A stretch of 64,000 nt of DNA from the NCBI RefSeq assembly GCF_052324685.1, contig NC_135212.1, forward strand, positions 15,880,410 through 15,944,409, written 5' to 3'. The position numbers and the translations under genes were made by a program. Below are positions 47,718 through 59,701 of the stretch, piece by piece; position 1 is the stretch's first letter; every line of letters begins with the position of its first letter. The notes below the pieces were generated by a model that saw only the letters and a list, made by a program, of their open reading frames with translations, did no database searches and had not been told where the DNA came from. This DNA is from Brachyhypopomus gauderio. Its lineage: Eukaryota > Chordata > Actinopteri > Gymnotiformes > Hypopomidae.

Positions 47718-50700
47718 GTGCAGAGCCACATTCTGGGAAATAAAATACCTGGCTCATGTCTCTCTCCCAGTTCGGATTTTAATCATTTGGTTGGTAATTG
47801 CCCGGTTTTATCTGTATCTATGGGGGGAATAAAAGTGCCTTGTTTGATTGATACTGGGTCTATGGTAACGACTATTACAGAGAGTTTCTTTCTTAAACAT
47901 TTCTCACATATGCAACAAAAGGATTGTAAGTGGTTGGGCTTGAAAGCAGCAAATGGGCTAGATATACCATACACAGGCTACCTTGAGTTGGGTATAGGGG
48001 TTTTGGGGCAACACATACCAGAAAGGGGGGTGTTGATTGTTAAGGACCCAGAACACACGGTTTTGCGTGAGCGTAAGGCTTCTATACCGGGTATCTTGGG
48101 TATGAATGTGCTTGAAGCCTGCTATCAGATTCTCTTTGAGCAACATGGTGCGGAATTGTTTCGGTCCCCTCCCGTGCGGTCAGCGGACCCGGCGTTTAGG
48201 CGTGCTCTGGAACAGGTTGAGAAGATCGAAGCCTTTTATAATTCTGCTTCTCCATTCAGGGTAAAAGTCCAAGGTAGACAACCCATTCGCGTATGTGCTG
48301 GTACTCTCTCCATGGTTCCTGTTACCTGCCCCCAGTTAGATTCTGTGGAGTTTCTCCTTGAGCCTCTTGATCGCCCTGATGGACACCTTCCTGAGGGTCT
48401 ACTTCTGTCCCCTGCCTGGGTTTCAGCCAAGGATGGCTTGTTATATGCCCCAATTGTTAATGTTAGCAGTTCAGATGTTTGGCTTCCACCACGTCATGTG
48501 ATTGGCACAGTACAACCTGGAACCGTAACTTCCATAACGACCTCATCTTCTGTTTCAATCAGCCCGTCTTGGGATGAGTGCTCTGCTTTCGTGTCTGTTC
48601 AAGAAGCTATTTCCAGGCCCAAGTCTTCCCATGACTTTCTATCTGACATTGAAGGATTGAGTGAAGAACAAATGGCAGCGGCGAGTTCACTTTTTGACAG
48701 ATACTCTGATATCTTTGCCCAAACCGAAGGAGATTTGGGGTGTACTACTTTAATGACTCATGAGATTCCACTGGGGGATGAAGTTCCAGTTCGCCAACCT
48801 TATCGACGTATCCCTCCCTCTCAATATGAAGCAGTCAAGCTCCATATCCAGCAACTTTTAGAGAGTAAAGTGATTAGAAACAGCACCAGTCCATACTCAT
48901 CCCCCATTGTCCTGGTTACCAAAAAGGATGGGAGCCTTCGGTTATGTGTAGATTATCGACAGCTAAATGCTAAGACCCGTCGTGATGCTTACCCTCTTCC
49001 CAAGATCGAGGAGTCCTTGGATGCTCTAGCCGGTGCAAAATGGTTCTCGACCCTGGATTTAGCCAGTGGCTATAACCAAGTTCCCGTGTTGGAAAAAGAC
49101 AAGTGTAAAACTGCCTTTTGCACTCCATTTGGCTTGTTTGAATTCAATCGTATGCCTTTTGGACTTTGTAACGCCCCAGCTACTTTTCAGCGGCTCATGG
49201 AGCGCATGTTTGGCGATTGTCGCTACCAGTCTGTCTTATTATACCTTGACGATGTGATTGTGTTTTCATCTAGTGTCGAACAGCATCTGGAACGGCTAGC
49301 GGAAGTGTTCTCTCGCCTCCAGAAACAAGGGCTCAAAGTCAAATTGTCAAAGTGTCACTTTTTCCAGCGGCAAGTGAACTATCTTGGGCATGTCGTGTCA
49401 AGAGAAGGCGTGGCCACAGACCCGGCTAAGATCGAAGTAGTGAGAGAGTGGAAAAGGCCCTCACATCTTGCAGAACTACGTTCCTTTCTTGGTTTTGCCA
49501 GCTATTATCGGCGCTTTGTAGAAGGGTTCTCCAAGTTAGCTGCTCCTCTACACCAGCTGGTTGGGAAACTTGCAGGTGCGCGCCGAAAAGGGAAAACTCC
49601 ACCTGTCCCGTTGGCAGCTTCTTGGGACGAAGTATGTGAATCTGCTTTTCAGTCACTGAAAGAGCGACTTACATCAGCCCCAGTGTTGGCTTATGCAGAT
49701 TTCAGCAAGCCTTTTATCGTAGAGGTAGATGCCAGCCATGGCGGGTTGGGAGCAGTTCTTTCCCAAGAACACGAGGGCAAGGTACGTCCAATTGCTTTTG
49801 CCAGCAGAGGACTGAGGCCCGCGGAGCGGAACATGGAGAACTACAGTTCAATGAAGTTGGAACTTCTTGCCGTTAAGTGGGCAGTAACTGAGAAATATCG
49901 TGAGTATTTGCTGGGAAACGAGTTCACCATTTTAACAGATAACAATCCTTTGAGTCATCTTCAGACTGCAAAGCTTGGAGCCATCGAGCAACGCTGGGCA
50001 GCGCAACTGGCCGCTTTCAATTTTAAAATTAAGTATCGTCCTGGGAAAAGTAATCAAAATGCTGATGCCTTGTCCAGGCAGTATGTGGAGCGTTTCGCCG
50101 TTGGAACAGAGGTCCCACCACTGAGATTTGAGGTCTTGGAGAGTGAACCAGCAACGGTAGAGGCGCGTCAGTGTAGAGAGATGGTGGCCTTCGCTGGACG
50201 TTCCCCATTAGACTTGCGCTTGTTGCAAGAGGCAGATCCAGTCATCGGGCCAGTGTGCAAATTCCGTAAGGAAGGGCGGTATCCTAGAACAGAGGAGCGA
50301 GAAGCCCTGTCCAGTCCAACTAAGGCTCTTTTTCGGCAGTGGAATCGTTTGCTGGAGAAAGAAGGAGTCTTGTATCGAGCTGTCCACCCGCCTGGGGGCG
50401 AACCAGAAACATGTCAACTGCTCCTTCCAACACACTTGCAAGAAGAAGTCCTGATTAGTGTTCATAATGATCATGGGCACCAAGGAATGGAGAGAACACT
50501 CAAACTGCTTCAGAACCGCTGTTTTTGGCCTGGTATGTCCAAAGATGTGGAGAGATGGTGTCAGCAGTGCCAAAGGTGTGTACTAGGTAAAGCCGTTCAA
50601 CCAAAGATTCGAGCATTCCAAGGCACGCTACAAGCAACTCGGCCTCATGAGATCCTAGCCATCGATTTTACCCTGTTGGAACCGGCAAGTGATGGAAGGG

Positions 50701-51758
50701 AAAATGTGTTGGTTCTTACTGATGTTTTTACCAAATATACTCAAGCCATTCCTACGAGAGATCAACGAGCAAGTACAGTGGCCAAGGTGTTAGTTCAACA
50801 CTGGTTTCACCGCTTTGGCGTACCTTCCCGCATCCACTCAGACCAAGGTAGAAACTTTGAAAGCACCTTGATTCAGCAGCTGTGCAAGATGTATGGGGCC
50901 CAGAAGAGTAGGACCACTGCATATAGGCCTCAAGGGAATGGCCAATGTGAACGATTCAACCGGACACTGCATGACCTACTACGAACATTGCCACAATCAG
51001 AAAAAAGACATTGGCCTGAGTATCTGTCTCAGTTAGTCTTTGCTTATAATACCACTCCTCACCAAACCACAGGAAAGACCCCATATTATCTCATGTTCGG
51101 GTATGAGCCAAAGCTTCCTGTTGATTTTCTGCTGGGGACTGCGGATGATGCACAACAAGAGGACACCTTAGATGACTGGATTTGGAAACATCAGCAAAGT
51201 TTGAGGCTGGCTCGGGAGCAAGTGAGTGAAAGAGCAAAGAAAAGGGCTCAACAGCGGAACCAGAAGCATAATGATCGGGTAAATGACCCTGGCTTTGAAG
51301 ACGGGCAGCTGGTGTACAAAAGGAACCATGTGCCTGGCCGAAACAAAATACAAGATTATTGGAACTCTCAAGTGTACAGGGTGGTCCGGAGACCGGCCAA
51401 AGGAGTTGTTTACTCTGTAGTCCCTGCCTTTGAGGAGGGCCCAGTCCAGCAGGTACATCGGACAGAGTTGAGAGCAGTCCCTGAAGGGCAACGACTGGTG
51501 CCAGTGGAGGCCCCATCTACACCCAGTTCTGTGACCTCAGAAAGTGAGATAGAGGAACTGTCAGAATCCCTAATCCTATGCGTGGAAGGGAGCCAGGAGG
51601 ATGTTGATGCCCCAGAGGGTGGAGTTCTACATGAAGTAGATGTCCCAGTTGATAACATGCCCATTCGACGCTCAAGTAGGTCTACAGCAGGCCAACATGC
51701 AAATCCCTTTAGACTCCCCCGTACAGTGTGTTTAGGAACCATGCGAGAGGAGGCCTAG
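47718..51758 (+). CDS. pol: Gypsy pol, unit 1
   Basis: A 1346-residue polyprotein. Aspartic protease lies near residues 25-140 (LIDTGS), reverse transcriptase about 370-560 (YLDDVIVFSS box near 507), RNase H about 660-790 and integrase about 900-1130 with an HHCC zinc-binding head (HNDHGHQGM, CQQCQRC) and a DDE core. The C-terminal tail has a YRVVRRPAKGVVYSV stretch like the GPY/F module and no clear chromodomain. The order PR-RT-RH-IN fixes the Ty3/Gypsy group. A polypurine tract (CCTTTGGAGGGGGTGTAA) sits just before the next LTR. No envelope gene follows. It looks whole. Confidence 0.93.
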   Translation: MQSHILGNKIPGSCLSPSSDFNHLVGNCPVLSVSMGGIKVPCLIDTGSMVTTITESFFLKHFSHMQQKDCKWLGLKAANGLDIPYTGYLELGIGVLGQHIPERGVLIVKDPEHTVLRERKASIPGILGMNVLEACYQILFEQHGAELFRSPPVRSADPAFRRALEQVEKIEAFYNSASPFRVKVQGRQPIRVCAGTLSMVPVTCPQLDSVEFLLEPLDRPDGHLPEGLLLSPAWVSAKDGLLYAPIVNVSSSDVWLPPRHVIGTVQPGTVTSITTSSSVSISPSWDECSAFVSVQEAISRPKSSHDFLSDIEGLSEEQMAAASSLFDRYSDIFAQTEGDLGCTTLMTHEIPLGDEVPVRQPYRRIPPSQYEAVKLHIQQLLESKVIRNSTSPYSSPIVLVTKKDGSLRLCVDYRQLNAKTRRDAYPLPKIEESLDALAGAKWFSTLDLASGYNQVPVLEKDKCKTAFCTPFGLFEFNRMPFGLCNAPATFQRLMERMFGDCRYQSVLLYLDDVIVFSSSVEQHLERLAEVFSRLQKQGLKVKLSKCHFFQRQVNYLGHVVSREGVATDPAKIEVVREWKRPSHLAELRSFLGFASYYRRFVEGFSKLAAPLHQLVGKLAGARRKGKTPPVPLAASWDEVCESAFQSLKERLTSAPVLAYADFSKPFIVEVDASHGGLGAVLSQEHEGKVRPIAFASRGLRPAERNMENYSSMKLELLAVKWAVTEKYREYLLGNEFTILTDNNPLSHLQTAKLGAIEQRWAAQLAAFNFKIKYRPGKSNQNADALSRQYVERFAVGTEVPPLRFEVLESEPATVEARQCREMVAFAGRSPLDLRLLQEADPVIGPVCKFRKEGRYPRTEEREALSSPTKALFRQWNRLLEKEGVLYRAVHPPGGEPETCQLLLPTHLQEEVLISVHNDHGHQGMERTLKLLQNRCFWPGMSKDVERWCQQCQRCVLGKAVQPKIRAFQGTLQATRPHEILAIDFTLLEPASDGRENVLVLTDVFTKYTQAIPTRDQRASTVAKVLVQHWFHRFGVPSRIHSDQGRNFESTLIQQLCKMYGAQKSRTTAYRPQGNGQCERFNRTLHDLLRTLPQSEKRHWPEYLSQLVFAYNTTPHQTTGKTPYYLMFGYEPKLPVDFLLGTADDAQQEDTLDDWIWKHQQSLRLAREQVSERAKKRAQQRNQKHNDRVNDPGFEDGQLVYKRNHVPGRNKIQDYWNSQVYRVVRRPAKGVVYSVVPAFEEGPVQQVHRTELRAVPEGQRLVPVEAPSTPSSVTSESEIEELSESLILCVEGSQEDVDAPEGGVLHEVDVPVDNMPIRRSSRSTAGQHANPFRLPRTVCLGTMREEA

Positions 51759-51816
51759 TACGGGTATGTTCAGAGCGGCAATCGTCGGGACGCCGATTCC
51801 TTTGGAGGGGGTGTAA

Positions 51817-53108
51817 TGTAGCCAGTGGTACTTGGGGGCTGTGGTTAATGGGTTGCGAGTCGGCATTGGCTGGGCTTCCCGGGTTTTTTGTGGACAGGCC
51901 GATATATGGGCAGCTACGGGGTCCTGTTAGCAGAAGTAGCTAAGCTAGCCAAACCTACGGCGTGTGTGGGATCAGCGCGAGTCACTGCAACGAAGCCAGA
52001 GTTTGAGACTGAGAGGCTGGTTGGAGCTGCGTGTGCGTGAGTGCTGGCTTGTGTGTATTGCAGCACAGAGAGTAACACAGAGCTCAGAAGTAACTAAAGG
52101 TATGTTGCTGTGTAATTCCCCCCTCTTTGTGTGTTCTTTTTATCTTAAATACTTGACTAGTAATTTAGCCTTGTGCTTAGGCTAGCTGAGAACTGCACTA
52201 TGGTCATAAGAAGTTGACTGGGAGAACGATAGAATTGCTGCCTGTGAATGGGGTATGTATCTTTTAACATCCGTCTGATACTGTGCATATTTTAATAGAC
52301 TGATGGATTTAACTCATTGATATGGTGCTTGTGTCGTGTATTTTCTTGTTAGAACCATTTAAAGCTAACATGCTATGTTCTCTTGCCCCTTCCGTTAAAC
52401 AGATTCCAGTGTGTTTTTAATGGGGCTAGCTGCTGTTTTCTTTTTGTTTTAATTTCTTTTATGTAGCTATTTTTTACTAGGTCACTACGAGTTTTATGAT
52501 TAGAGGTGAAATATAAGTGCTGTTTTCTCTTACCAAACACTTAGGTTTATTTTTTTTACTATTTTAACTGCTGCTCTGACTCCTAGAGTATATAACAATT
52601 GTTTAATTGTTATTCGTAGTGATATTTTGCCTAGGGGGGTCTGGCTACAACTAAATATCATAGGTTTACTTAGATCCGGGTAATGAGACCACTATCCACT
52701 CAGTAATTGTAGTGGTGTGCAGTGATCACTCATTTGATTTGCAGTGGAATTTTCATATTACTAGTATTGGGTTTTCTTTATCTTTTATTGGAATTATAGT
52801 CACTACTGAGTGGTTTAGCTGTCCCATCCCTAACCTGGATATTTTCCGTTATGATTAGTTGTTTATTTATATTTAGTTGGTAATTAAAGATTTCTGTTTT
52901 ATTTTCTTCTTTGAGATTTACAATCATTATTTTTCTTGCTTGCCTGTCAACCTTGTGTGACCAAACTCTGTAATAAAGGAAATTTATATTTTTCTTAAAG
53001 CAACCTGTGTGTATCGATCTTTCAGAGCTCCCCTTGCTCTAGGAATAAACTAAGGGGTGGCGTAGTCGGATTTTGTTAAATAGCCCAAAAGGAGGGGTAC
53101 GGGCCACA
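51817..53108 (+). repeat. Gypsy LTR, unit 2 (shared)
   Basis: Serves as the 3' LTR of unit 1 and the 5' LTR of unit 2. I see no difference from the first LTR. Confidence 0.85.
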
Positions 53109-53267
53109 TATTTGGCGTAGTCGGCAGGATCTATTTGGTCACTGTTAGGTTGGCTGACAAGATTTTTGTTTTTTTGGTTTGTTTGGTGGAGCAGAGCAGC
53201 ATTAGTTTAGCCTTTTAGAGAAAACAGCAGCTAGTTACCAGTGTGAGGGACCAAGCCGACGGCGAGA

Positions 53268-54299
53268 ATGGACGACGAACTACAGAGATTGAGAGAGCAG
53301 GTGGAGCATCTGCGGACAGAGAACCAGAGACTATCTGTAGTACGATCTGCAGGTGCAGAAGCTGGTGATGCTCAACCAGTACGACGGGAGCAGGCATTCT
53401 ACATTCCAAGGGAAAGGAAGTGCCCCAAATTCTCTGGCTCCATGAGTTCAGGTGGTCTTTCCATTGAAGAGTGGGTAGAAGAAGCTCAGAGTTGTATTAG
53501 ATCAAAGCATATGTCTGACTTTGACAAAGCAATGTTTCTGTATGATCATTTAGAGGGAGAAGCTCGTAATGAGATTAAATATAGACCTTCAGCAATTAAA
53601 GAAAGCTACCTCGAAATAATTACTGTTTTACAAGCAATATATGGGTGTAGCAAGTCTTATGTTTACTGGCAGCAGCGCTTCTTTGATAGGAGGCAAAGGG
53701 AGGGAGAGTCTGTATTTGAGTTTTCACATGCTTTGATGGAGTTAATGGAAAGGGTCAAACAGTGTAACAGTGGTTCCATTGCCAATGCTGATATGGTGTT
53801 AAGAGACCAATTTTGTGAAAATGTAATGGATCATGCTTTGTGCAGAGAACTCAAGAGGTTGGTGCGGGCGGACGGGCAGCTTTCACTTTTGGATGTGCGG
53901 GAGGAGGCTATGAGGTGGTTGGAGGAGGATCGGCCTAGGAGTCGTGGTAGGAGTCCACGTGTGGCGATACGGGATAATGAGGTTGAGTTCATTTCACAGT
54001 GTGATTCAGTAACTTCACATTCTTCTGAATTAGCTGAGTTAAAAGATCTAGTTTTAAAACAGCAAGCACAATTAGATATGCTAACTAGACGCTTAGCACC
54101 TCTAGATAGTAATTCCCACACCGCTCCACCTAGAGATGGGCGGTTTAGACGCACCTCTGATGGCCGGCCGATTTGTGTTAGGTGCGATAGACCTGGCCAT
54201 ATAGCGCGTTATTGCCAAGCTAACCCGCCTCCTCCTCCTAGTAGCAGACCTGCCCAGTTTGTGCCTTCGGGTCGTGTTAATAGCCAGTCGGAAAACTAG
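53268..54299 (+). CDS. gag: Gypsy gag, unit 2
   Basis: Translation identical to the gag of unit 1. It looks whole. Confidence 0.9.
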   Translation: MDDELQRLREQVEHLRTENQRLSVVRSAGAEAGDAQPVRREQAFYIPRERKCPKFSGSMSSGGLSIEEWVEEAQSCIRSKHMSDFDKAMFLYDHLEGEARNEIKYRPSAIKESYLEIITVLQAIYGCSKSYVYWQQRFFDRRQREGESVFEFSHALMELMERVKQCNSGSIANADMVLRDQFCENVMDHALCRELKRLVRADGQLSLLDVREEAMRWLEEDRPRSRGRSPRVAIRDNEVEFISQCDSVTSHSSELAELKDLVLKQQAQLDMLTRRLAPLDSNSHTAPPRDGRFRRTSDGRPICVRCDRPGHIARYCQANPPPPPSSRPAQFVPSGRVNSQSEN

Positions 54300-54310
54300 A
54301 AATCCCCAGC

Positions 54311-57300
54311 GTGCAGAGCCACATTCTGGGAAATAAAATACCTGGCTCATGTCTCTCTCCCAGTTCGGATTTTAATCATTTGGTTGGTAATTGCCCGGTT
54401 TTATCTGTATCTATGGGGGGAATAAAAGTGCCTTGTTTGATTGATACTGGGTCTATGGTAACGACTATTACAGAGAGTTTCTTTCTTAAACATTTCTCAC
54501 ATATGCAACAAAAGGATTGTAAGTGGTTGGGCTTGAAAGCAGCAAATGGGCTAGATATACCATACACAGGCTACCTTGAGTTGGGTATAGGGGTTTTGGG
54601 GCAACACATACCAGAAAGGGGGGTGTTGATTGTTAAGGACCCAGAACACACGGTTTTGCGTGAGCGTAAGGCTTCTATACCGGGTATCTTGGGTATGAAT
54701 GTGCTTGAAGCCTGCTATCAGATTCTCTTTGAGCAACATGGTGCGGAATTGTTTCGGTCCCCTCCCGTGCGGTCAGCGGACCCGGCGTTTAGGCGTGCTC
54801 TGGAACAGGTTGAGAAGATCGAAGCCTTTTATAATTCTGCTTCTCCATTCAGGGTAAAAGTCCAAGGTAGACAACCCATTCGCGTATGTGCTGGTACTCT
54901 CTCCATGGTTCCTGTTACCTGCCCCCAGTTAGATTCTGTGGAGTTTCTCCTTGAGCCTCTTGATCGCCCTGATGGACACCTTCCTGAGGGTCTACTTCTG
55001 TCCCCTGCCTGGGTTTCAGCCAAGGATGGCTTGTTATATGCCCCAATTGTTAATGTTAGCAGTTCAGATGTTTGGCTTCCACCACGTCATGTGATTGGCA
55101 CAGTACAACCTGGAACCGTAACTTCCATAACGACCTCATCTTCTGTTTCAATCAGCCCGTCTTGGGATGAGTGCTCTGCTTTCGTGTCTGTTCAAGAAGC
55201 TATTTCCAGGCCCAAGTCTTCCCATGACTTTCTATCTGACATTGAAGGATTGAGTGAAGAACAAATGGCAGCGGCGAGTTCACTTTTTGACAGATACTCT
55301 GATATCTTTGCCCAAACCGAAGGAGATTTGGGGTGTACTACTTTAATGACTCATGAGATTCCACTGGGGGATGAAGTTCCAGTTCGCCAACCTTATCGAC
55401 GTATCCCTCCCTCTCAATATGAAGCAGTCAAGCTCCATATCCAGCAACTTTTAGAGAGTAAAGTGATTAGAAACAGCACCAGTCCATACTCATCCCCCAT
55501 TGTCCTGGTTACCAAAAAGGATGGGAGCCTTCGGTTATGTGTAGATTATCGACAGCTAAATGCTAAGACCCGTCGTGATGCTTACCCTCTTCCCAAGATC
55601 GAGGAGTCCTTGGATGCTCTAGCCGGTGCAAAATGGTTCTCGACCCTGGATTTAGCCAGTGGCTATAACCAAGTTCCCGTGTTGGAAAAAGACAAGTGTA
55701 AAACTGCCTTTTGCACTCCATTTGGCTTGTTTGAATTCAATCGTATGCCTTTTGGACTTTGTAACGCCCCAGCTACTTCTCAGCGGCTCATGGAGCGCAT
55801 GTTTGGCGATTGTCGCTACCAGTCTGTCTTATTATACCTTGACGATGTGATTGTGTTTTCATCTAGTGTCGAACAGCATCTGGAACGGCTAGCGGAAGTG
55901 TTCTCTCGCCTCCAGAAACAAGGGCTCAAAGTCAAATTGTCAAAGTGTCACTTTTTCCAGCGGCAAGTGAACTATCTTGGGCATGTCGTGTCAAGAGAAG
56001 GCGTGGCCACAGACCCGGCTAAGATCGAAGTAGTGAGAGAGTGGAAAAGGCCCTCACATCTTGCAGAACTACGTTCCTTTCTTGGTTTTGCCAGCTATTA
56101 TCGGCGCTTTGTAGAAGGGTTCTCCAAGTTAGCTGCTCCTCTACACCAGCTGGTTGGGAAACTTGCAGGTGCGCGCCGAAAAGGGAAAACTCCACCTGTC
56201 CCGTTGGCAGCTTCTTGGGACGAAGTATGTGAATCTGCTTTTCAGTCACTGAAAGAGCGACTTACATCAGCCCCAGTGTTGGCTTATGCAGATTTCAGCA
56301 AGCCTTTTATCGTAGAGGTAGATGCCAGCCATGGCGGGTTGGGAGCAGTTCTTTCCCAAGAACACGAGGGCAAGGTACGTCCAATTGCTTTTGCCAGCAG
56401 AGGACTGAGGCCCGCGGAGCGGAACATGGAGAACTACAGTTCAATGAAGTTGGAACTTCTTGCCGTTAAGTGGGCAGTAACTGAGAAATATCGTGAGTAT
56501 TTGCTGGGAAACGAGTTCACCATTTTAACAGATAACAATCCTTTGAGTCATCTTCAGACTGCAAAGCTTGGAGCCATCGAGCAACGCTGGGCAGCGCAAC
56601 TGGCCGCTTTCAATTTTAAAATTAAGTATCGTCCTGGGAAAAGTAATCAAAATGCTGATGCCTTGTCCAGGCAGTATGTGGAGCGTTTCGCCGTTGGAAC
56701 AGAGGTCCCACCACTGAGATTTGAGGTCTTGGAGAGTGAACCAGCAACGGTAGAGGCGCGTCAGTGTAGAGAGATGGTGGCCTTCGCTGGACGTTCCCCA
56801 TTAGACTTGCGCTTGTTGCAAGAGGCAGATCCAGTCATCGGGCCAGTGTGCAAATTCCGTAAGGAAGGGCGGTATCCTAGAACAGAGGAGCGAGAAGCCC
56901 TGTCCAGTCCAACTAAGGCTCTTTTTCGGCAGTGGAATCGTTTGCTGGAGAAAGAAGGAGTCTTGTATCGAGCTGTCCACCCGCCTGGGGGCGAACCAGA
57001 AACATGTCAACTGCTCCTTCCAACACACTTGCAAGAAGAAGTCCTGATTAGTGTTCATAATGATCATGGGCACCAAGGAATGGAGAGAACACTCAAACTG
57101 CTTCAGAACCGCTGTTTTTGGCCTGGTATGTCCAAAGATGTGGAGAGATGGTGTCAGCAGTGCCAAAGGTGTGTACTAGGTAAAGCCGTTCAACCAAAGA
57201 TTCGAGCATTCCAAGGCACGCTACAAGCAACTCGGCCTCATGAGATCCTAGCCATCGATTTTACCCTGTTGGAACCGGCAAGTGATGGAAGGGAAAATGT

Positions 57301-58351
57301 GTTGGTTCTTACTGATGTTTTTACCAAATATACTCAAGCCATTCCTACGAGAGATCAACGAGCAAGTACAGTGGCCAAGGTGTTAGTTCAACACTGGTTT
57401 CACCGCTTTGGCGTACCTTCCCGCATCCACTCAGACCAAGGTAGAAACTTTGAAAGCACCTTGATTCAGCAGCTGTGCAAGATGTATGGGGCCCAGAAGA
57501 GTAGGACCACTGCATATAGGCCTCAAGGGAATGGCCAATGTGAACGATTCAACCGGACACTGCATGACCTACTACGAACATTGCCACAATCAGAAAAAAG
57601 ACATTGGCCTGAGTATCTGTCTCAGTTAGTCTTTGCTTATAATACCACTCCTCACCAAACCACAGGAAAGACCCCATATTATCTCATGTTCGGGTATGAG
57701 CCAAAGCTTCCTGTTGATTTTCTGCTGGGGACTGCGGATGATGCACAACAAGAGGACACCTTAGATGACTGGATTTGGAAACATCAGCAAAGTTTGAGGC
57801 TGGCTCGGGAGCAAGTGAGTGAAAGAGCAAAGAAAAGGGCTCAACAGCGGAACCAGAAGCATAATGATCGGGTAAATGACCCTGGCTTTGAAGACGGGCA
57901 GCTGGTGTACAAAAGGAACCATGTGCCTGGCCGAAACAAAATACAAGATTATTGGAACTCTCAAGTGTACAGGGTGGTCCGGAGACCGGCCAAAGGAGTT
58001 GTTTACTCTGTAGTCCCTGCCTTTGAGGAGGGCCCAGTCCAGCAGGTACATCGGACAGAGTTGAGAGCAGTCCCTGAAGGGCAACGACTGGTGCCAGTGG
58101 AGGCCCCATCTACACCCAGTTCTGTGACCTCAGAAAGTGAGATAGAGGAACTGTCAGAATCCCTAATCCTATGCGTGGAAGGGAGCCAGGAGGATGTTGA
58201 TGCCCCAGAGGGTGGAGTTCTACATGAAGTAGATGTCCCAGTTGATAACATGCCCATTCGACGCTCAAGTAGGTCTACAGCAGGCCAACATGCAAATCCC
58301 TTTAGACTCCCCCGTACAGTGTGTTTAGGAACCATGCGAGAGGAGGCCTAG
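54311..58351 (+). CDS. pol: Gypsy pol, unit 2
   Basis: Same length and domain order as unit 1, with about one residue different. The frame is open throughout. Confidence 0.92.
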   Translation: MQSHILGNKIPGSCLSPSSDFNHLVGNCPVLSVSMGGIKVPCLIDTGSMVTTITESFFLKHFSHMQQKDCKWLGLKAANGLDIPYTGYLELGIGVLGQHIPERGVLIVKDPEHTVLRERKASIPGILGMNVLEACYQILFEQHGAELFRSPPVRSADPAFRRALEQVEKIEAFYNSASPFRVKVQGRQPIRVCAGTLSMVPVTCPQLDSVEFLLEPLDRPDGHLPEGLLLSPAWVSAKDGLLYAPIVNVSSSDVWLPPRHVIGTVQPGTVTSITTSSSVSISPSWDECSAFVSVQEAISRPKSSHDFLSDIEGLSEEQMAAASSLFDRYSDIFAQTEGDLGCTTLMTHEIPLGDEVPVRQPYRRIPPSQYEAVKLHIQQLLESKVIRNSTSPYSSPIVLVTKKDGSLRLCVDYRQLNAKTRRDAYPLPKIEESLDALAGAKWFSTLDLASGYNQVPVLEKDKCKTAFCTPFGLFEFNRMPFGLCNAPATSQRLMERMFGDCRYQSVLLYLDDVIVFSSSVEQHLERLAEVFSRLQKQGLKVKLSKCHFFQRQVNYLGHVVSREGVATDPAKIEVVREWKRPSHLAELRSFLGFASYYRRFVEGFSKLAAPLHQLVGKLAGARRKGKTPPVPLAASWDEVCESAFQSLKERLTSAPVLAYADFSKPFIVEVDASHGGLGAVLSQEHEGKVRPIAFASRGLRPAERNMENYSSMKLELLAVKWAVTEKYREYLLGNEFTILTDNNPLSHLQTAKLGAIEQRWAAQLAAFNFKIKYRPGKSNQNADALSRQYVERFAVGTEVPPLRFEVLESEPATVEARQCREMVAFAGRSPLDLRLLQEADPVIGPVCKFRKEGRYPRTEEREALSSPTKALFRQWNRLLEKEGVLYRAVHPPGGEPETCQLLLPTHLQEEVLISVHNDHGHQGMERTLKLLQNRCFWPGMSKDVERWCQQCQRCVLGKAVQPKIRAFQGTLQATRPHEILAIDFTLLEPASDGRENVLVLTDVFTKYTQAIPTRDQRASTVAKVLVQHWFHRFGVPSRIHSDQGRNFESTLIQQLCKMYGAQKSRTTAYRPQGNGQCERFNRTLHDLLRTLPQSEKRHWPEYLSQLVFAYNTTPHQTTGKTPYYLMFGYEPKLPVDFLLGTADDAQQEDTLDDWIWKHQQSLRLAREQVSERAKKRAQQRNQKHNDRVNDPGFEDGQLVYKRNHVPGRNKIQDYWNSQVYRVVRRPAKGVVYSVVPAFEEGPVQQVHRTELRAVPEGQRLVPVEAPSTPSSVTSESEIEELSESLILCVEGSQEDVDAPEGGVLHEVDVPVDNMPIRRSSRSTAGQHANPFRLPRTVCLGTMREEA

Positions 58352-58409
58352 TACGGGTATGTTCAGAGCGGCAATCGTCGGGACGCCGATTCCTTTGGAG
58401 GGGGTGTAA

Positions 58410-59701
58410 TGTAGCCAGTGGTACTTGGGGGCTGTGGTTAATGGGTTGCGAGTCGGCATTGGCTGGGCTTCCCGGGTTTTTTGTGGACAGGCCGATATAT
58501 GGGCAGCTACGGGGTCCTGTTAGCAGAAGTAGCTAAGCTAGCCAAACCTACGGCGTGTGTGGGATCAGCGCGAGTCACTGCAACGAAGCCAGAGTTTGAG
58601 ACTGAGAGGCTGGTTGGAGCTGCGTGTGCGTGAGTGCTGGCTTGTGTGTATTGCAGCACAGAGAGTAACACAGAGCTCAGAAGTAACTAAAGGTATGTTG
58701 CTGTGTAATTCCCCCCTCTTTGTGTGTTCTTTTTATCTTAAATACTTGACTAGTAATTTAGCCTTGTGCTTAGGCTAGCTGAGAACTGCACTATGGTCAT
58801 AAGAAGTTGACTGGGAGAACGATAGAATTGCTGCCTGTGAATGGGGTATGTATCTTTTAACATCCGTCTGATACTGTGCATATTTTAATAGACTGATGGA
58901 TTTAACTCATTGATATGGTGCTTGTGTCGTGTATTTTCTTGTTAGAACCATTTAAAGCTAACATGCTATGTTCTCTTGCCCCTTCCGTTAAACAGATTCC
59001 AGTGTGTTTTTAATGGGGCTAGCTGCTGTTTTCTTTTTGTTTTAATTTCTTTTATGTAGCTATTTTTTACTAGGTCACTACGAGTTTTATGATTAGAGGT
59101 GAAATATAAGTGCTGTTTTCTCTTACCAAACACTTAGGTTTATTTTTTTTACTATTTTAACTGCTGCTCTGACTCCTAGAGTATATAACAATTGTTTAAT
59201 TGTTATTCGTAGTGATATTTTGCCTAGGGGGGTCTGGCTACAACTAAATATCATAGGTTTACTTAGATCCGGGTAATGAGACCACTATCCACTCAGTAAT
59301 TGTAGTGGTGTGCAGTGATCACTCATTTGATTTGCAGTGGAATTTTCATATTACTAGTATTGGGTTTTCTTTATCTTTTATTGGAATTATAGTCACTACT
59401 GAGTGGTTTAGCTGTCCCATCCCTAACCTGGATATTTTCCGTTATGATTAGTTGTTTATTTATATTTAGTTGGTAATTAAAGATTTCTGTTTTATTTTCT
59501 TCTTTGAGATTTACAATCATTATTTTTCTTGCTTGCCTGTCAACCTTGTGTGACCAAACTCTGTAATAAAGGAAATTTATATTTTTCTTAAAGCAACCTG
59601 TGTGTATCGATCTTTCAGAGCTCCCCTTGCTCTAGGAATAAACTAAGGGGTGGCGTAGTCGGATTTTGTTAAATAGCCCAAAAGGAGGGGTACGGGCCAC
59701 A
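58410..59701 (+). repeat. Gypsy LTR, unit 3 (shared)
   Basis: Third copy, exactly 6593 bases after the second, apparently identical. Confidence 0.85.

Noticed and set aside
51728-52185. Short frames MFRNHARGG and MWDQRESLQ repeated in each unit
   Set aside because: They lie in the Gypsy LTR and pol end and recur only because the unit is tandemly repeated.
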